Assembly (NCBI GenBank): GCA_016188575.1
Contig: JACPHN010000094.1
Coordinates: forward strand, 25,655-89,654
Direction of reading: 5' to 3'
From: Candidatus Schekmanbacteria bacterium
Lineage (GTDB): Bacteria; CSSED10-310; JACPHN01
DNA length: 64,000 nucleotides
The notes under the pieces were generated by a model, which saw only the letters and a list, made by a program, of their open reading frames with translations, had not been told where the DNA came from and searched no databases. The position numbers were made by a program, and so were the translations under genes. Of the stretch, positions 27,010 through 37,644 are shown piece by piece. Within the stretch, counting starts at the first letter, position 1, and each line of letters begins with the position of its first letter.

Positions 27010-28146
27010 ATGGCGCATCGACAATGGGCCCCCTGGGGCGCGGTGGCCTGGGTAGCGCTGCTGCTGGTTGGAGTCGCATTCCGCTGGCCTGAGCCGATGA
27101 CCGATGCCTTGGCGGCGGAGGAAACCGGGGGACCAGCCACCCCGACCGCACTGGCGACGTTTGCGGGCGGCTGTTTTTGGTGCATGGAAAAACCGTTCGA
27201 GGAAGTTCCCGGTGTGCTGTCGGTGATCTCCGGCTACAGCGGTGGGACAGCCGATCGGCCGACCTACGAGCAGGTCAGCTCGGGGACGACGGGACACGCC
27301 GAGGCCGCGCAGGTTGCCTTCGACCCGACGAAAGTTTCGTATCGGGAGCTCCTGGACGTCTTTTGGCGGCAGATCGACCCAACTGACGACGGCGGACAGT
27401 TCGCGGATCGCGGGTCACAATATCGCACCGAAATCTTCTGTCACGATGAAGAGCAACTCTTGCTTGCGCAACGTTCCAAGCAGGACTTGCAACAATCGGC
27501 ACGCTTCTCAACGCCGATCGTGACACGCATCAGCAGATTTGAGAGCTTCTTTCCTGCGGAAGAGCACCACCAGGACTATTACAAGAAGAACAAGGCGCAG
27601 TACGAGCGCTATCGTGTTGGCTCCGGTAGGGAAGGCTTTCTCCGTCGCGTATGGGGTGAAAGCGCTGCACATGCGGCGGCTGCTGGGAAGCAGCCATCGT
27701 GGCGCGCCTTTGCGAAGCCCTCGCCCGAGGCGCTAAAAAAGGCGCTGTCACCGCTCGCGTATGACGTGACGCAGGAGGAAGGAACCGAGCCTCCGTTTCG
27801 GAACGACCTCTGGAACCACAAGGCCAAGGGCATCTATGTCGACGTGGTATCGGGGGAACCGCTGTTCAGCTCGCGAGACAAGTTCGACTCCGGGACCGGT
27901 TGGCCGAGCTTCACGCGGCCGCTGGATCCGGCCAACGTCGTGGAGCGGCGTGACGCGAGCCTCTTCACGGTGAGGACGGAAGTGCGCAGCAAGCATGGGG
28001 ACTCGCACCTTGGTCACGTCTTTTCGGACGGGCCGGAGCCGACGGGGCTCCGGTATTGCATCAATTCTGCTGCTCTTCGCTTCGTGCCGCTGGAGGAGCT
28101 GTCATCCCAAGGCTATGGGGAGTACGCGAGCGCATTCGCGGAATAG
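27010..28146 (+). CDS. msrAB: Bifunctional peptide methionine sulfoxide reductase MsrA/MsrB, membrane-anchored or exported
   Basis: 378 residues from the ATG at 27010, behind GGAGGA. An N-terminal hydrophobic segment ([14 protein letters not shown]) ends near DALAAEE, so the enzyme is exported. The MsrA domain has the catalytic Cys55 in [11 protein letters not shown]. The MsrB domain ends with the catalytic Cys350 in [11 protein letters not shown]. The MsrB zinc CxxC pair is absent ([14 protein letters not shown]), as in PilB-type fusions. It repairs R- and S-methionine sulfoxide in envelope proteins; the electron donor is not encoded nearby. Confidence 0.93.
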   Translation: MAHRQWAPWGAVAWVALLLVGVAFRWPEPMTDALAAEETGGPATPTALATFAGGCFWCMEKPFEEVPGVLSVISGYSGGTADRPTYEQVSSGTTGHAEAAQVAFDPTKVSYRELLDVFWRQIDPTDDGGQFADRGSQYRTEIFCHDEEQLLLAQRSKQDLQQSARFSTPIVTRISRFESFFPAEEHHQDYYKKNKAQYERYRVGSGREGFLRRVWGESAAHAAAAGKQPSWRAFAKPSPEALKKALSPLAYDVTQEEGTEPPFRNDLWNHKAKGIYVDVVSGEPLFSSRDKFDSGTGWPSFTRPLDPANVVERRDASLFTVRTEVRSKHGDSHLGHVFSDGPEPTGLRYCINSAALRFVPLEELSSQGYGEYASAFAE

Positions 28147-28235
28147 TGTCGGTCGCGGCGTCCCGGGGAACTTTGCGCGCGCCTGCAAATGCTGATAGGG
28201 TTGCCGCGAAACAGCGCGAACCCCAGGAGACCACA

Positions 28236-28685
28236 ATGCGAGAACGGATCCGACACTGGCAACGACAGTCTGTGCGTTGGGGTGACATGGACGCCCTGGG
28301 CCACGTCAACAACGCTGCCTTCTTCACGTATTGCGAGTCCGCTCGCATCACGTTCTTCCAGCGGACCGCGGTTGGCGAGGTCGGTCCGGATTCGGCGCAG
28401 GGACCCGTCCTCGCCAGCGCGCAACTGGATTTCAAGCGGCAGGTGCGTTTCCCGACAGAGCTCGATGTAGGAGTGTATGTGAGTCGCATAGGCACGAAGA
28501 GCTACGTGCTGGGTTACCTGGTTCTGGACGCGCAGAGCGGTGCGGAGGTGGCGAGCGGTTCATCCGCGGTGGTCTGGTTCAGTTACCGCGACGGCAAGAC
28601 CTTGCCGCTCTCGCCGGAGCACCGAGAGGCATTGCTCGAGCATCTCGTCGAGAGGCCGGGCGACGAGCCGCCCGCGCAGCGGTAG
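28236..28685 (+). CDS. Hotdog-fold acyl-CoA thioesterase (4HBT family)
   Basis: 149 residues from the ATG at 28236. The N-terminus shows the 4HBT/YbgC signature VRWGDMDALGHVNNAAFFTY, with the catalytic Asp in the D-xx-GHVNN arrangement, and a second strand set VLASAQLDFKRQVRFPTELD. It hydrolyses acyl- or aryl-CoA thioesters in the cytosol. Substrate is not predictable. It lies 89 bases after msrAB and ahead of the sulfatase gene on the same strand. Confidence 0.87.
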   Translation: MRERIRHWQRQSVRWGDMDALGHVNNAAFFTYCESARITFFQRTAVGEVGPDSAQGPVLASAQLDFKRQVRFPTELDVGVYVSRIGTKSYVLGYLVLDAQSGAEVASGSSAVVWFSYRDGKTLPLSPEHREALLEHLVERPGDEPPAQR

Positions 28686-28737
28686 CACCATCAGGTCGGG
28701 GGCGGGGCGGTTGGGCAAGAGGAAGTCGCGGGCGCGG

Positions 28738-30630
28738 GTGACGGCTGCAGGGCAGGTGGGTAGCGCTGCGCTCGCCGCCCCGGGGCGTCGGCGCACGCTA
28801 ACGCGCGCCGCATCTGTTGCGTTGCCGCTAGCAGTGGCAATCGCAATCGCAGCGGTTGGGCTGGGACCGCGGGCGAGATGGCTGCGCTGGCAGCTTACTC
28901 GCAGCCCGGCCGCCGAGTCGATCGTGCTGATCACGATCGACACTCTCCGTATGGATCACCTCGGCGCGTATGGGAGTCGGAGCGTGCCGACGCCGAACCT
29001 CGACCGCCTCGCCGCCGAGGGGACGCTCTTCGCGCAGGCGATCTCCCCGGTGCCGCTGACGCTACCCTCGCATACCTCGATGATGACGGGGCTGTATCCC
29101 TTCGAGCATGGTGTGCTGCAGAATGGCGTCTATCGCCTGCCCGAGAGGGCGGAGCCGCTCGCGGAGAGGCTCGCCTCGGCCGGCTACCAAACCGGGGCGT
29201 TTGTGGGCTCGTTCATCCTCTCGGCGCGCTTCGGCCTGAAGCAGGGATTCGCGACCTACGACGCGCCGTTCGATCACCGGCCTGGCAGCCTCAAGGTCGC
29301 GGAGCGGACGGCCGAGGCGGTGATCACGGCCGCGCGCCGCTGGCTCGCCGGAGTGGGAGCGGCGCCGTTCTTCCTGTGGGTCCACGTCTACGATCCTCAC
29401 GCGCCGTTTCGCCCGCCGGGCGCGTTCGCGGCGCGTTTCGCGGCCAACCCGTACGGCGGGGAGATCGCCTACGTGGACGCTGCCCTCGGGCCGCTCCTGG
29501 AAGAGCTCCGCGGGCGCCCGCGGCCGCCCGTCATCGTCGTTGCCGGCGATCACGGCGAATCGCTCGGGGAGCATGGTGAGGACCACCACGGCTTTTTCAT
29601 CTACGATAGCGTGATGCGTGTGCCGTTGATCGTCTGGGGGCCGCACGTGTTCCCCGGCGGCGGCCGCCATGAGGGGCAGGTGGGTCTCATCGACCTGTTT
29701 CCGACCATTCTGGAGGTGGCGGCAGTGCCCGTGCCCGCCGCCCAGCACGCCGTGAGCCTCGTGCCGGCGTTGTTTGGCCGTTCCCTCGCGGCGCGCCCGC
29801 AGTTGCTGGAAACGCCCATGCCGACCGCCCAGTTTGATGCCGCCGCGCTTTCCGCAATGAGAACCGAGGATTGGAAGCTGATCGAGTCACCCGAGCGCGA
29901 GCTCTATCAGCTCGCAGGAGACCGGGGCGAGGAGCGAAACGTCGCCGCGCTGCAGCGGGAGATCGCCACTGTGATGGCGGCGCGGCTGCAGTCCGCGCGC
30001 GCGGCGGCAACGGGGCCGGAACCTCGGGAGCTGCAAGTCCAGGTCGACCCTGAGCTGCAGCAGGCGCTCGAAAGCCTGGGCTATGTCGGCACGCGGCCCT
30101 CCGAGCGCCGCGACGAGACGGTGCGCAAGGACGCCAAGGAAGTGGTGCATCTGCTGCATGAGACGAAAGAAGGTAAGCAGGCCTATGCAGCCCGCGACTA
30201 CGCGAAGGCGATCGGGCACTTCGACAGGGTCATTCAGGAATGTCCGACAGCGCGCTCGGCGCTGATGCTCAAGGGGCGCGCCGCGGTGGCGATGAAGCAG
30301 TACGAGGTCGCCCTTTCGGCCTTCGAAGGACTGGTGAAGGCGTTTCCGGACGAGGCACCGGGGCACTATAACGCCGGCGTTGCCTTGCTGGTCTTGCAGC
30401 GGTCGGCGGCAGCGGTGCGCGCCCTGGAGCGCTCTCTGGAGCTCGACGCGACGGCCGTGCAGACAGTCTACACGCTCGGCGTGGCTCATCTGGCCGCCGG
30501 AGACGCGGCGTCCGCCAAGCGCTTTCTGGGGGACTATTTGCGCCTGGCTCCGCAGGGTGAAGATGCTGCCGCCGCGCGTCGCGTCCTCGGAGAGCTGGCG
30601 GCGGCCCATGTCGGCGCCCCTGGCTCTTGA
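28738..30630 (+). CDS. Membrane-anchored sulfatase/phosphoethanolamine-transferase-like hydrolase with C-terminal TPR
   Basis: About 630 residues from the GTG at 28738; no ATG fits and the start is uncertain (TTG at 28711 is an alternative). An N-terminal membrane anchor (ALPLAVAIAIAAVGLG) leads into an alkaline-phosphatase-superfamily domain. Metal-site aspartates lie in VLITIDTLRMDHLGAYG and VIVVAGDHGESLGEHGEDHH. The nucleophile loop reads PLTLPSHTSMMTG: the canonical sulfatase C/S-x-P-x-R is absent and Thr occupies the nucleophile position. TPR repeats fill the last ~150 residues. The reaction may therefore be phospho- or other group transfer, not sulfate ester cleavage. Confidence 0.8.
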   Translation: MTAAGQVGSAALAAPGRRRTLTRAASVALPLAVAIAIAAVGLGPRARWLRWQLTRSPAAESIVLITIDTLRMDHLGAYGSRSVPTPNLDRLAAEGTLFAQAISPVPLTLPSHTSMMTGLYPFEHGVLQNGVYRLPERAEPLAERLASAGYQTGAFVGSFILSARFGLKQGFATYDAPFDHRPGSLKVAERTAEAVITAARRWLAGVGAAPFFLWVHVYDPHAPFRPPGAFAARFAANPYGGEIAYVDAALGPLLEELRGRPRPPVIVVAGDHGESLGEHGEDHHGFFIYDSVMRVPLIVWGPHVFPGGGRHEGQVGLIDLFPTILEVAAVPVPAAQHAVSLVPALFGRSLAARPQLLETPMPTAQFDAAALSAMRTEDWKLIESPERELYQLAGDRGEERNVAALQREIATVMAARLQSARAAATGPEPRELQVQVDPELQQALESLGYVGTRPSERRDETVRKDAKEVVHLLHETKEGKQAYAARDYAKAIGHFDRVIQECPTARSALMLKGRAAVAMKQYEVALSAFEGLVKAFPDEAPGHYNAGVALLVLQRSAAAVRALERSLELDATAVQTVYTLGVAHLAAGDAASAKRFLGDYLRLAPQGEDAAAARRVLGELAAAHVGAPGS

Positions 30631-30746
30631 TTATCTTGGCGTTATCTGCTAGAGGGGCCGAGCAAGCGAGCTGAGCCCCTGCCGGGCTCCGATGCCGGCA
30701 GCTTCAGCGCAACCAGGACAGCAGGGCAGATGGGAGGATCTCGCAG

Positions 30747-33700
30747 ATGAGTCGAAAAGGCAACAGTCCGCGGACGTGGCAACGGATGCTCGCGCCCGTT
30801 TTTTGGGGAGCGCTCGTGCTCGGAATCTCCGCATTCGGAATCGCGCTGGCCGCGACTGCCGATCGGCCGGGACCACAGGGCGGCAGCGAAGCCGCTGCAG
30901 TGACCGCCGCGCCGCCCACGGGTCGCGCAATCGCACTTGAGGACAGGCGGCCCCAGGGTCGGGCCGGAAAAGTCGACGCTAGCAAGCGACAGGCCAAGGA
31001 CGCGGCGGGGACCGTCGCCTCACCCCTGGCGGGCAAGATCCGGCTGCTGTCGGCGAGCAATGTCGCTGACCCCCGCGTCCTTCAGGTGCGTGGCCACTCT
31101 TTCGTCGCCGGGACTGCCGAAAAGAGCCTTCCGAGCGAACTCCTCGGCAAGGCGGCGAAGTGGAGCGGAGCCCATATCGTGCAATTCGCCGGGCCGGTCA
31201 CGCCCGGGCACCGCAAGGCGCTCAAGGACCTTGGGGCAACGATTCACGAGTACTACCCCAACAACGCGTTTCTGGTGACGATTCCCGCGAAAAATGCGGC
31301 AGCGCTGAAAGCCATCGACGGGCTGGCCTGGACGGGCCTGTATCATCCCGCGTACAAGATCTACCCGACGCTGCTCGGCGACAAGATCGACTTCCGCATG
31401 GAGAAGAACCTCCCCGTGCTGCTCGTGCGCACGTTCTCCACGGACGCCGTCGACGCCCTGCGGCTTCGCCTCATGGAGCTCGGCGGCGCCATCCTGGCGA
31501 CCAGCGCCCGGCCGGCTGCTGCTGGCGTTGCGGTCGCGATCGACCTCGCGCGCATTGCGGACATTGCCAGGATGGACGAAGTCTGGACGATCGACGCGGT
31601 CGAAAAAGCTTTTGAAATGAATGTCGAGTTGGTTCCGACTACAACGGTTGGAGCGTTCACGTGGGACCGCAAATTGTGGGACCGCGGCGTCGACGGCACG
31701 GGCCAGGCCGTCGGCATTCTGGACGCCGGGCTCGACATGGATAACTTCTTGTTCCGCGAGACCGCGACCGGCTCCGCGCCGGCTGGACCGGACGCCCGAA
31801 AAGTGAAGGAGAATGGCGGCTGGGGCGCAGGTTACGTGCACGAATGCGAGTTTGCACACGGCACGCACGTAGCCGGCACGGTGGCCGGCAATGCCTCCGG
31901 CATCGGCTACTTCCCGACTTGGGACGGCGTCGCCAGGGGCGCCGACATCATCTTCCAGGACCATGACGTCAGTTGCGAAACGACCAGCGTGGCGCCTCCG
32001 GCCTTCTACGCCTTGCCATTCGAGGCGGCGTACGCGCTCGGAGCGCGCGTCCACACGAATAGCTGGGGCGGCGGCAATGGCAGCTACGGTGCCGCCCAGA
32101 GCGATGTCGACCAGTTCTTGTGGGATAACAAGGACTTTCTCGTCTTCTACGCGATGGGTAACGCGGGGCCGGGTATCACCACCGTGAGCAATCAGGCGAC
32201 GGCCAAGAACATCGTCGCCGTCGGCGCCCACGAGCAGGACCCCATGCAGGACGAGGTGGCTTCGTTCAGCTCCCGCGGCCCGGTGGCGACCGCGTCCGGA
32301 CGTATGGCCCCGACGATCACCACGCCCGGCAACGACTTCGTCGGAAGCTCGCCCGAGGGCAATGCCGCGAACAACACCGGAATCACCTCCGCCTACGCGG
32401 ATGGGGTGGAAGGTGTGATCAACAACTTCGTGACCGGCGGCTGGGGGGGAACCTCGATGGCAACGCCGGCGGCGGCAGGAGCAGCGCTGCTCGTGCGCCA
32501 GTACTTCGAGGACGGCTACTACCCGGAAGGGGTGGCGAGCACCACGGGACGCGCGGCCATGAACCCCTCCGGAGCTCTGGTCAAGGCGGTCCTGGTCAAT
32601 GCTACGCGCAACATGGACGGCGACTCCGCCAAGCAAAACCTCACCGGAACCGAGGCCGGCGGCCGCCCGAACAACGACCAGGGCTGGGGACGCCTGGCGC
32701 TCGACGACGCGCTTTACTTCTGCGGTGACGACCACCATCTGTTCATCGACGACAACGCCGAGGGCGTGGCGACGGCCGGAACGGTGAGCTACACCGTCCA
32801 GGTGAATGACCCCGGCAAGCCGCTGAAGGTCACCCTGGTGTGGACCGACCGACCGGGCGATTTGCTCGTAAACAATCTCGACCTGACCATGGCTGCCCCT
32901 GGCTCGGTTGGATATACCGGGAACTTCTTCCGCAGCGCTACGGTGCCGACGAGCACGGGGTGGTCGCTGCCGGACGAGGGCACACCGGTGACCGACACCA
33001 AGCACAACATCGAGAACATCTTTATCGAGGCTCCCGCGGCGGGAACGTACACGGTGACCGTGACCGGCCAGAACGTGCCCCAGGGCGAGGACGACTCGGA
33101 TGCGCAGCCGTTTGCGCTGGTCATCACCGGTCTGCTGGATTCCGTCGGGGCAACGACCTTCGGTGAGGTCGGGCCGGATGCCCCCGAGCTGTCTGCTCCG
33201 TTTGCCGGCTATTCGTCCGACGACACCACGCCGACTCTGGTCTTTTCGACCCCGAGTGCTCCAGCCGGGGAGCTGTTGACCTACCAGGTTCAAGTCGATT
33301 CGGACTACCGCTTCTTCTCCCCGGTGGTCTTCGACGCCGGCCTGTACGCTGCGGGCGCCGACAAGAGCTTCACGATCCCGGCGGGAACGATTACGGGCGA
33401 TGGGATCCAGTACTGGCGTGTCCGGGCCGCCGCGGAGGGTGGCTGCTGGGGACCGTGGAGCGACGTCTGGTCATTCACAGTCGACTCGGAGCTTTCCAGC
33501 GTCGAGTTCAAGCAGTCGCTGCGACCGGAGTGGGAGCAGGATGAGCGTGATGCGGTCATCCTCGGCTTCGACGGCGTCGTCACCTGGAAGGCCGCGCAGG
33601 AAACCAACGTCTCCGTGGAGAGCTCCGCGGTGACCGAAAGCTCCTTCCGAACAAGCGCCACGTACTGCGGCCCGAGTCCTAGCGAGTGCCGCGGCGCGTT

Positions 33701-36700
33701 GGCCGCTGACGGAAGCTCGGACTCGCCCTGGATCAGCTTCGGCGATCCGCAGTCGTCCCCCGAGTGGGTGGAAATCGACTTCGCTGCGGCCCGGACCATT
33801 CGCCAAGTCATCGTGGATTCGGCGGGCTGGATCGCTGGCAACCGCCCCGGCAGCTTCGAGCTGCAGTCCTGGGACGGCGACGAGTGGATAACGGGCGGGA
33901 CGGTGACCGCCGGAACCGGCGGCGTCAAGACACTCGTGCTGGGGACTGCCGCTACCTCCGACAAGTTCCGACTCTACGTGACCGCGCGTGAGGACACGGC
34001 GGGTGCGAGGCCCGTGGTGATAAACGAAATCGAGCTGTATGAGAACAGCGAGGTTCCGGGCGCGATCGACGGGCCGGCGATCCCGATCAGTGCGTATGAT
34101 CCATCGTCCGGCCTCAGGGCCAGCCTGCTGAGCCTGCTGCGGGCCAACGACTGGGACTGGTTGTCGTGGGCCGGATCCGGTACTGTGTCGGTTCAAGTGC
34201 AGTACTTGACGGGCACGACGTGGGCGCCGATTCCTGACGCCGACCTGCCAGGGAACTCGACAGGACTTGCGACATCACCGGTCGATCTGTCCGACCTCGA
34301 CGCGGATACCTACTCGACGATTCGGGTCGTGGGGATGTTCGCCGCGACCACGGGTGAGCCCGGTGCACTCGATTGGTGGACGATCGGTGAGGCCGTGTTC
34401 CCGCCAACGGTCACGTCACCGTCGCCGGAGGATGGCGACACGGGCGTGTATCGTTTCGCCTCGATCAGCTTTACCGTGGCTCCCGGCAGCTACGATCTCG
34501 ACTACACGGCGGGCACGCTTGCGGATCTCGTCGCCACGATCAGTGAGGACGAAGGCACTGCCGTGACCATGTACGACGGCGCGAACGGCGGATTCCAGAC
34601 CGGGTATACCGGGTCGGTTACTGCCTACCCCGGTGGCACGTACGCGGTATTCATCAACCCGGACGCGGACTTCGGTGCCGGTGTCGATGAAACGGTGAGC
34701 ATCACAATCGGCGACACGGCGCCCGACAGGGCGACCGGCGCGCTGACCTTCACTTTCACGACCTCCGGCGACATCGCGGGACCGGTCATCTCCAACGTCC
34801 GGGTCACTGATATCGTCAAGAATACCGCAATCGTGCGCTGGTGGACCAACGAGCCCGCAAGCTCGGTCGTGACCTACGGCGAGGCGACGCCTCCGGGAGA
34901 GACCGTCGGGTCGGCAACCCTGGTGCAGGATCACGCCGTGACGCTGAGCAGTCTCGGCCAGGATACCGTCCACTACTTCTCCGTCAGCTCGGCGGACATT
35001 CACGGCAACGCCACGACGGATGACAACTCGTCCAACTACTACTGGTTCCAGACCGGCACCACGCAGTGGAGCGGGACGACATTCAACTTCGACAGCGGCG
35101 TGCCTCCCGAGTTCTCCGTCGATACTGCGGTCAGCGGCGGCGGCGTCGACTGGACCCTGGAAGACCCCGCGAGCCACTACAGCTCCGCGGATGGAGCCTA
35201 CCACAGCGACGATCCCAACGCCAACAAGGACGATCGCCTTGTAGCTGCCATCGCCGTTCCGGACGTGTCGCCCGTCGAGCTGCGGTTCTCGCACGCGCAC
35301 GAGTTCGAGTACTTTTTCAACTACTACGACGGCGGCGTGCTCGAGTACAGCACGAATGCCGGCGCGAGCTGGGACGACATGGGTTCCATGATGACCCAGA
35401 ACGGGTACAACGGCCCCATTGACGATTGCTGCAACAACCCGCTCGCCGGCCGTGACGCGTGGGTTGGAGCCACGGCAGGCTTCGGGGGCTCGAGTGCTCT
35501 TCCCTCTGACGTCGTTGTCGATTTGAGCACTTTCGCCGGCGATACGATTCAGGTCCGCTGGAGACTCGGCGCGGACGATCCGTATTACTATTCCTATGAC
35601 GGGTGGTATGTTGACGACGTGCGCGTGGGGCGCGGCGGTGAGGTCATGCCGACCTCGACGGCGCAGCTCGAGCTGGGCGCGGCCGAGTACGGGTGCGGCG
35701 ACGAGGTCGCCATCCGGCTCGGTGACACCGATCTCAACACCAGCCCCGACGTGGCTGAGCAAGCAACTGTCCTGGTGACCTCGACATCTCAATCCAATCC
35801 GGCCGATGCGGTCGTGGTCACGCTTACCGAGACGGCGACCTATACAGGCCGTTACGCAGGCACGGTACCACTGTCCACGGAGGCAGGCCCCGGTCGCGTA
35901 ATGGTCGCGGACGGCGACACCGTCTACGTCACGTACACAGATGAAGTTACCGGTGGACCGGCGCAGGATGTGGACTGGACACAAACCGCGACGGTGAATT
36001 GCGCGGCGGGTGCGCCGGTCATCAATGCGGTAAAGGTCGAATTCACGGACGATGCGACGGCGCTGGTGAGCTGGAATACCGACATCCTCGCGTCCTCGAT
36101 CGTCTGGTATGGGGTCGAGAATGACGAGCTGACGCAAACCGTGAGCTCGGGCTTCCTCGTGGCCAGCCACGTCGTGACGATTTCCAACCTGCAAGACGCT
36201 ACCCGCTACTACTTCTCGGTGGGATCGCGGGCGGCCAACGGCACGCTGACGACCTATGGGACCACCGACTCGGCAAGAGCTCAAGGCCGCGTCAGTGAAA
36301 GCTCCCTCTCGTTCACGACGAAGCTCGAGGTCGCCTCTCTGTTCGCCGACAACTTCGACGATGGGGGCATCGCGGACTGGACGCCGAGCACGGCCCCGAA
36401 TACTTGGGGACTGGACAATGGCGACTCCTACAGCGGCACGTTCTCGATCGGCGATAGCCCAGGTACGGGGTACGACACCGACGTGGTGGGCTCGTACTTG
36501 AGCTCTCCTGTCGTGGCGGGACCGGTCACGCTGGGTGTGGATGACGAAATTGTCGCCAAGTGGTGGCAATCCGTCGACACCGAGACCGGGTGGGATTTCG
36601 GCATTCTGCAGGCCTCCGAAGACGGCGGAACGACCTGGAATGCGGGTGACTACTTCGCCACGGGCCACCGAGCTCAGTGGTTGCCTGCGGCGGCAACTGT

Positions 36701-37547
36701 GGTCACGGGCGCGGGTACCGCCAGCAACCTGGCCGTGCGCTTCAACTTCTACGCTGACAGCTACTACGGCTATGATGGGTGGAACGTCGACGATGTCGAG
36801 ATCGTTCACCTTCGCAATGACAGGGTAGCCCCGACGGTGGCGAGCACACCGGCGGACGGGTCCAGTCAGAATGGGGTATCGTCCATCGCTCTGGACTTCA
36901 CGGACGAGGGCCACGTCGACCTCGGATTCATCGAGGAGACGCTGGCGGTTTCCAAGAACGGGGCGCCGATGGTGCCGGGCACGGATTTTACGGTGTCGGC
37001 GGAGTCTGAGGCACAGCTCGAGATCACCTTCACGGCGCCGGGCGAAGGGACGTACGTGGTCCACTCCTACCCGACGGACACTGCGGGCAACATGGCTGCC
37101 GCCAACACGACGACGGTCATCGATGACCGCACCCCGCCGGAGTTCGATTCTTCCTGGCCGGCGTCGGGTACATTGGTCGTGGACGTGAGCGTGGTTCGCC
37201 TGTATTTCTCGGACAACGGGGACCTCGACGAGGTGGAGACGGCGGCGTCGCTGTCGGTGATCCGCGACGGAGTCGCCTTGAGCCTCGGCACCGATTACAC
37301 CGTGGACACGAGCGTGGCCAACACGATTCAGATCACCTTCGCGGATACGGTAGATACCGGCCACGGGGTGTACTCGATCAGCTTCGTGCCCAGCGATGAA
37401 GCGGGGAACGTGGGGAGCGGCGAGACCCTGGTCTTCGCCGCCGACGCGGAGACCTTCCCGGTGCCCATGGCAGGAGCCGGCGCGCTGGCGCTGATGGGGC
37501 TTGGCCTGGGTGTTGGGATCTGGACGCTCCGGCGCCGCTCGCGCTAG
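30747..37547 (+). CDS. Giant secreted subtilisin-like (S8) peptidase with discoidin, Fn3-like and MAM-like modules
   Basis: 2266 residues from the ATG at 30747 (GGAGG upstream). A hydrophobic N-terminal segment (VFWGALVLGISAFGIALAA) is followed by a long propeptide. The S8 triad is Asp326 (GILDAGLD), His371 (HGTHVAGT) and Ser570 (GTSMATPAA). Downstream are a beta-rich domain like those following S8 cores, an F5/8-type-C (discoidin) module (about 960-1100), Fn3/Ig-like repeats, two MAM/immune-inhibitor-like lectin folds (about 1440-1630 and 1870-2030), and Ig-like repeats. It ends in a hydrophobic helix plus LRRRSR after FPVPMAG, resembling PEP/IPTL-CTERM sorting tails. Probably a cell-surface-sorted, matrix-binding protease. 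It is monocistronic, closed by the terminator at 37599. Confidence 0.88.
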   Translation: MSRKGNSPRTWQRMLAPVFWGALVLGISAFGIALAATADRPGPQGGSEAAAVTAAPPTGRAIALEDRRPQGRAGKVDASKRQAKDAAGTVASPLAGKIRLLSASNVADPRVLQVRGHSFVAGTAEKSLPSELLGKAAKWSGAHIVQFAGPVTPGHRKALKDLGATIHEYYPNNAFLVTIPAKNAAALKAIDGLAWTGLYHPAYKIYPTLLGDKIDFRMEKNLPVLLVRTFSTDAVDALRLRLMELGGAILATSARPAAAGVAVAIDLARIADIARMDEVWTIDAVEKAFEMNVELVPTTTVGAFTWDRKLWDRGVDGTGQAVGILDAGLDMDNFLFRETATGSAPAGPDARKVKENGGWGAGYVHECEFAHGTHVAGTVAGNASGIGYFPTWDGVARGADIIFQDHDVSCETTSVAPPAFYALPFEAAYALGARVHTNSWGGGNGSYGAAQSDVDQFLWDNKDFLVFYAMGNAGPGITTVSNQATAKNIVAVGAHEQDPMQDEVASFSSRGPVATASGRMAPTITTPGNDFVGSSPEGNAANNTGITSAYADGVEGVINNFVTGGWGGTSMATPAAAGAALLVRQYFEDGYYPEGVASTTGRAAMNPSGALVKAVLVNATRNMDGDSAKQNLTGTEAGGRPNNDQGWGRLALDDALYFCGDDHHLFIDDNAEGVATAGTVSYTVQVNDPGKPLKVTLVWTDRPGDLLVNNLDLTMAAPGSVGYTGNFFRSATVPTSTGWSLPDEGTPVTDTKHNIENIFIEAPAAGTYTVTVTGQNVPQGEDDSDAQPFALVITGLLDSVGATTFGEVGPDAPELSAPFAGYSSDDTTPTLVFSTPSAPAGELLTYQVQVDSDYRFFSPVVFDAGLYAAGADKSFTIPAGTITGDGIQYWRVRAAAEGGCWGPWSDVWSFTVDSELSSVEFKQSLRPEWEQDERDAVILGFDGVVTWKAAQETNVSVESSAVTESSFRTSATYCGPSPSECRGALAADGSSDSPWISFGDPQSSPEWVEIDFAAARTIRQVIVDSAGWIAGNRPGSFELQSWDGDEWITGGTVTAGTGGVKTLVLGTAATSDKFRLYVTAREDTAGARPVVINEIELYENSEVPGAIDGPAIPISAYDPSSGLRASLLSLLRANDWDWLSWAGSGTVSVQVQYLTGTTWAPIPDADLPGNSTGLATSPVDLSDLDADTYSTIRVVGMFAATTGEPGALDWWTIGEAVFPPTVTSPSPEDGDTGVYRFASISFTVAPGSYDLDYTAGTLADLVATISEDEGTAVTMYDGANGGFQTGYTGSVTAYPGGTYAVFINPDADFGAGVDETVSITIGDTAPDRATGALTFTFTTSGDIAGPVISNVRVTDIVKNTAIVRWWTNEPASSVVTYGEATPPGETVGSATLVQDHAVTLSSLGQDTVHYFSVSSADIHGNATTDDNSSNYYWFQTGTTQWSGTTFNFDSGVPPEFSVDTAVSGGGVDWTLEDPASHYSSADGAYHSDDPNANKDDRLVAAIAVPDVSPVELRFSHAHEFEYFFNYYDGGVLEYSTNAGASWDDMGSMMTQNGYNGPIDDCCNNPLAGRDAWVGATAGFGGSSALPSDVVVDLSTFAGDTIQVRWRLGADDPYYYSYDGWYVDDVRVGRGGEVMPTSTAQLELGAAEYGCGDEVAIRLGDTDLNTSPDVAEQATVLVTSTSQSNPADAVVVTLTETATYTGRYAGTVPLSTEAGPGRVMVADGDTVYVTYTDEVTGGPAQDVDWTQTATVNCAAGAPVINAVKVEFTDDATALVSWNTDILASSIVWYGVENDELTQTVSSGFLVASHVVTISNLQDATRYYFSVGSRAANGTLTTYGTTDSARAQGRVSESSLSFTTKLEVASLFADNFDDGGIADWTPSTAPNTWGLDNGDSYSGTFSIGDSPGTGYDTDVVGSYLSSPVVAGPVTLGVDDEIVAKWWQSVDTETGWDFGILQASEDGGTTWNAGDYFATGHRAQWLPAAATVVTGAGTASNLAVRFNFYADSYYGYDGWNVDDVEIVHLRNDRVAPTVASTPADGSSQNGVSSIALDFTDEGHVDLGFIEETLAVSKNGAPMVPGTDFTVSAESEAQLEITFTAPGEGTYVVHSYPTDTAGNMAAANTTTVIDDRTPPEFDSSWPASGTLVVDVSVVRLYFSDNGDLDEVETAASLSVIRDGVALSLGTDYTVDTSVANTIQITFADTVDTGHGVYSISFVPSDEAGNVGSGETLVFAADAETFPVPMAGAGALALMGLGLGVGIWTLRRRSR

Positions 37548-37598
37548 CGGTCAGAGAGGAATGGCGGGGGCGGCTGCCTCCGCCCGGACGACAGGAAA

Positions 37599-37624
37599 GG
37601 CGGGCACGAAAAGCCCGCCTTTTT
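37599..37624 (+). terminator. Rho-independent terminator of the subtilase gene
   Basis: GGCGGGC at 37599-37605 pairs perfectly with GCCCGCC at 37613-37619 over a 7-base loop and is followed by TTTTT. It lies 52 bases after the peptidase stop. The opposite strand has only a short T-run, so use by the convergent ABC-F gene is less likely. Confidence 0.9.
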
Positions 37625-37644
37625 CGTCCTTCTCAGATTGCGCT

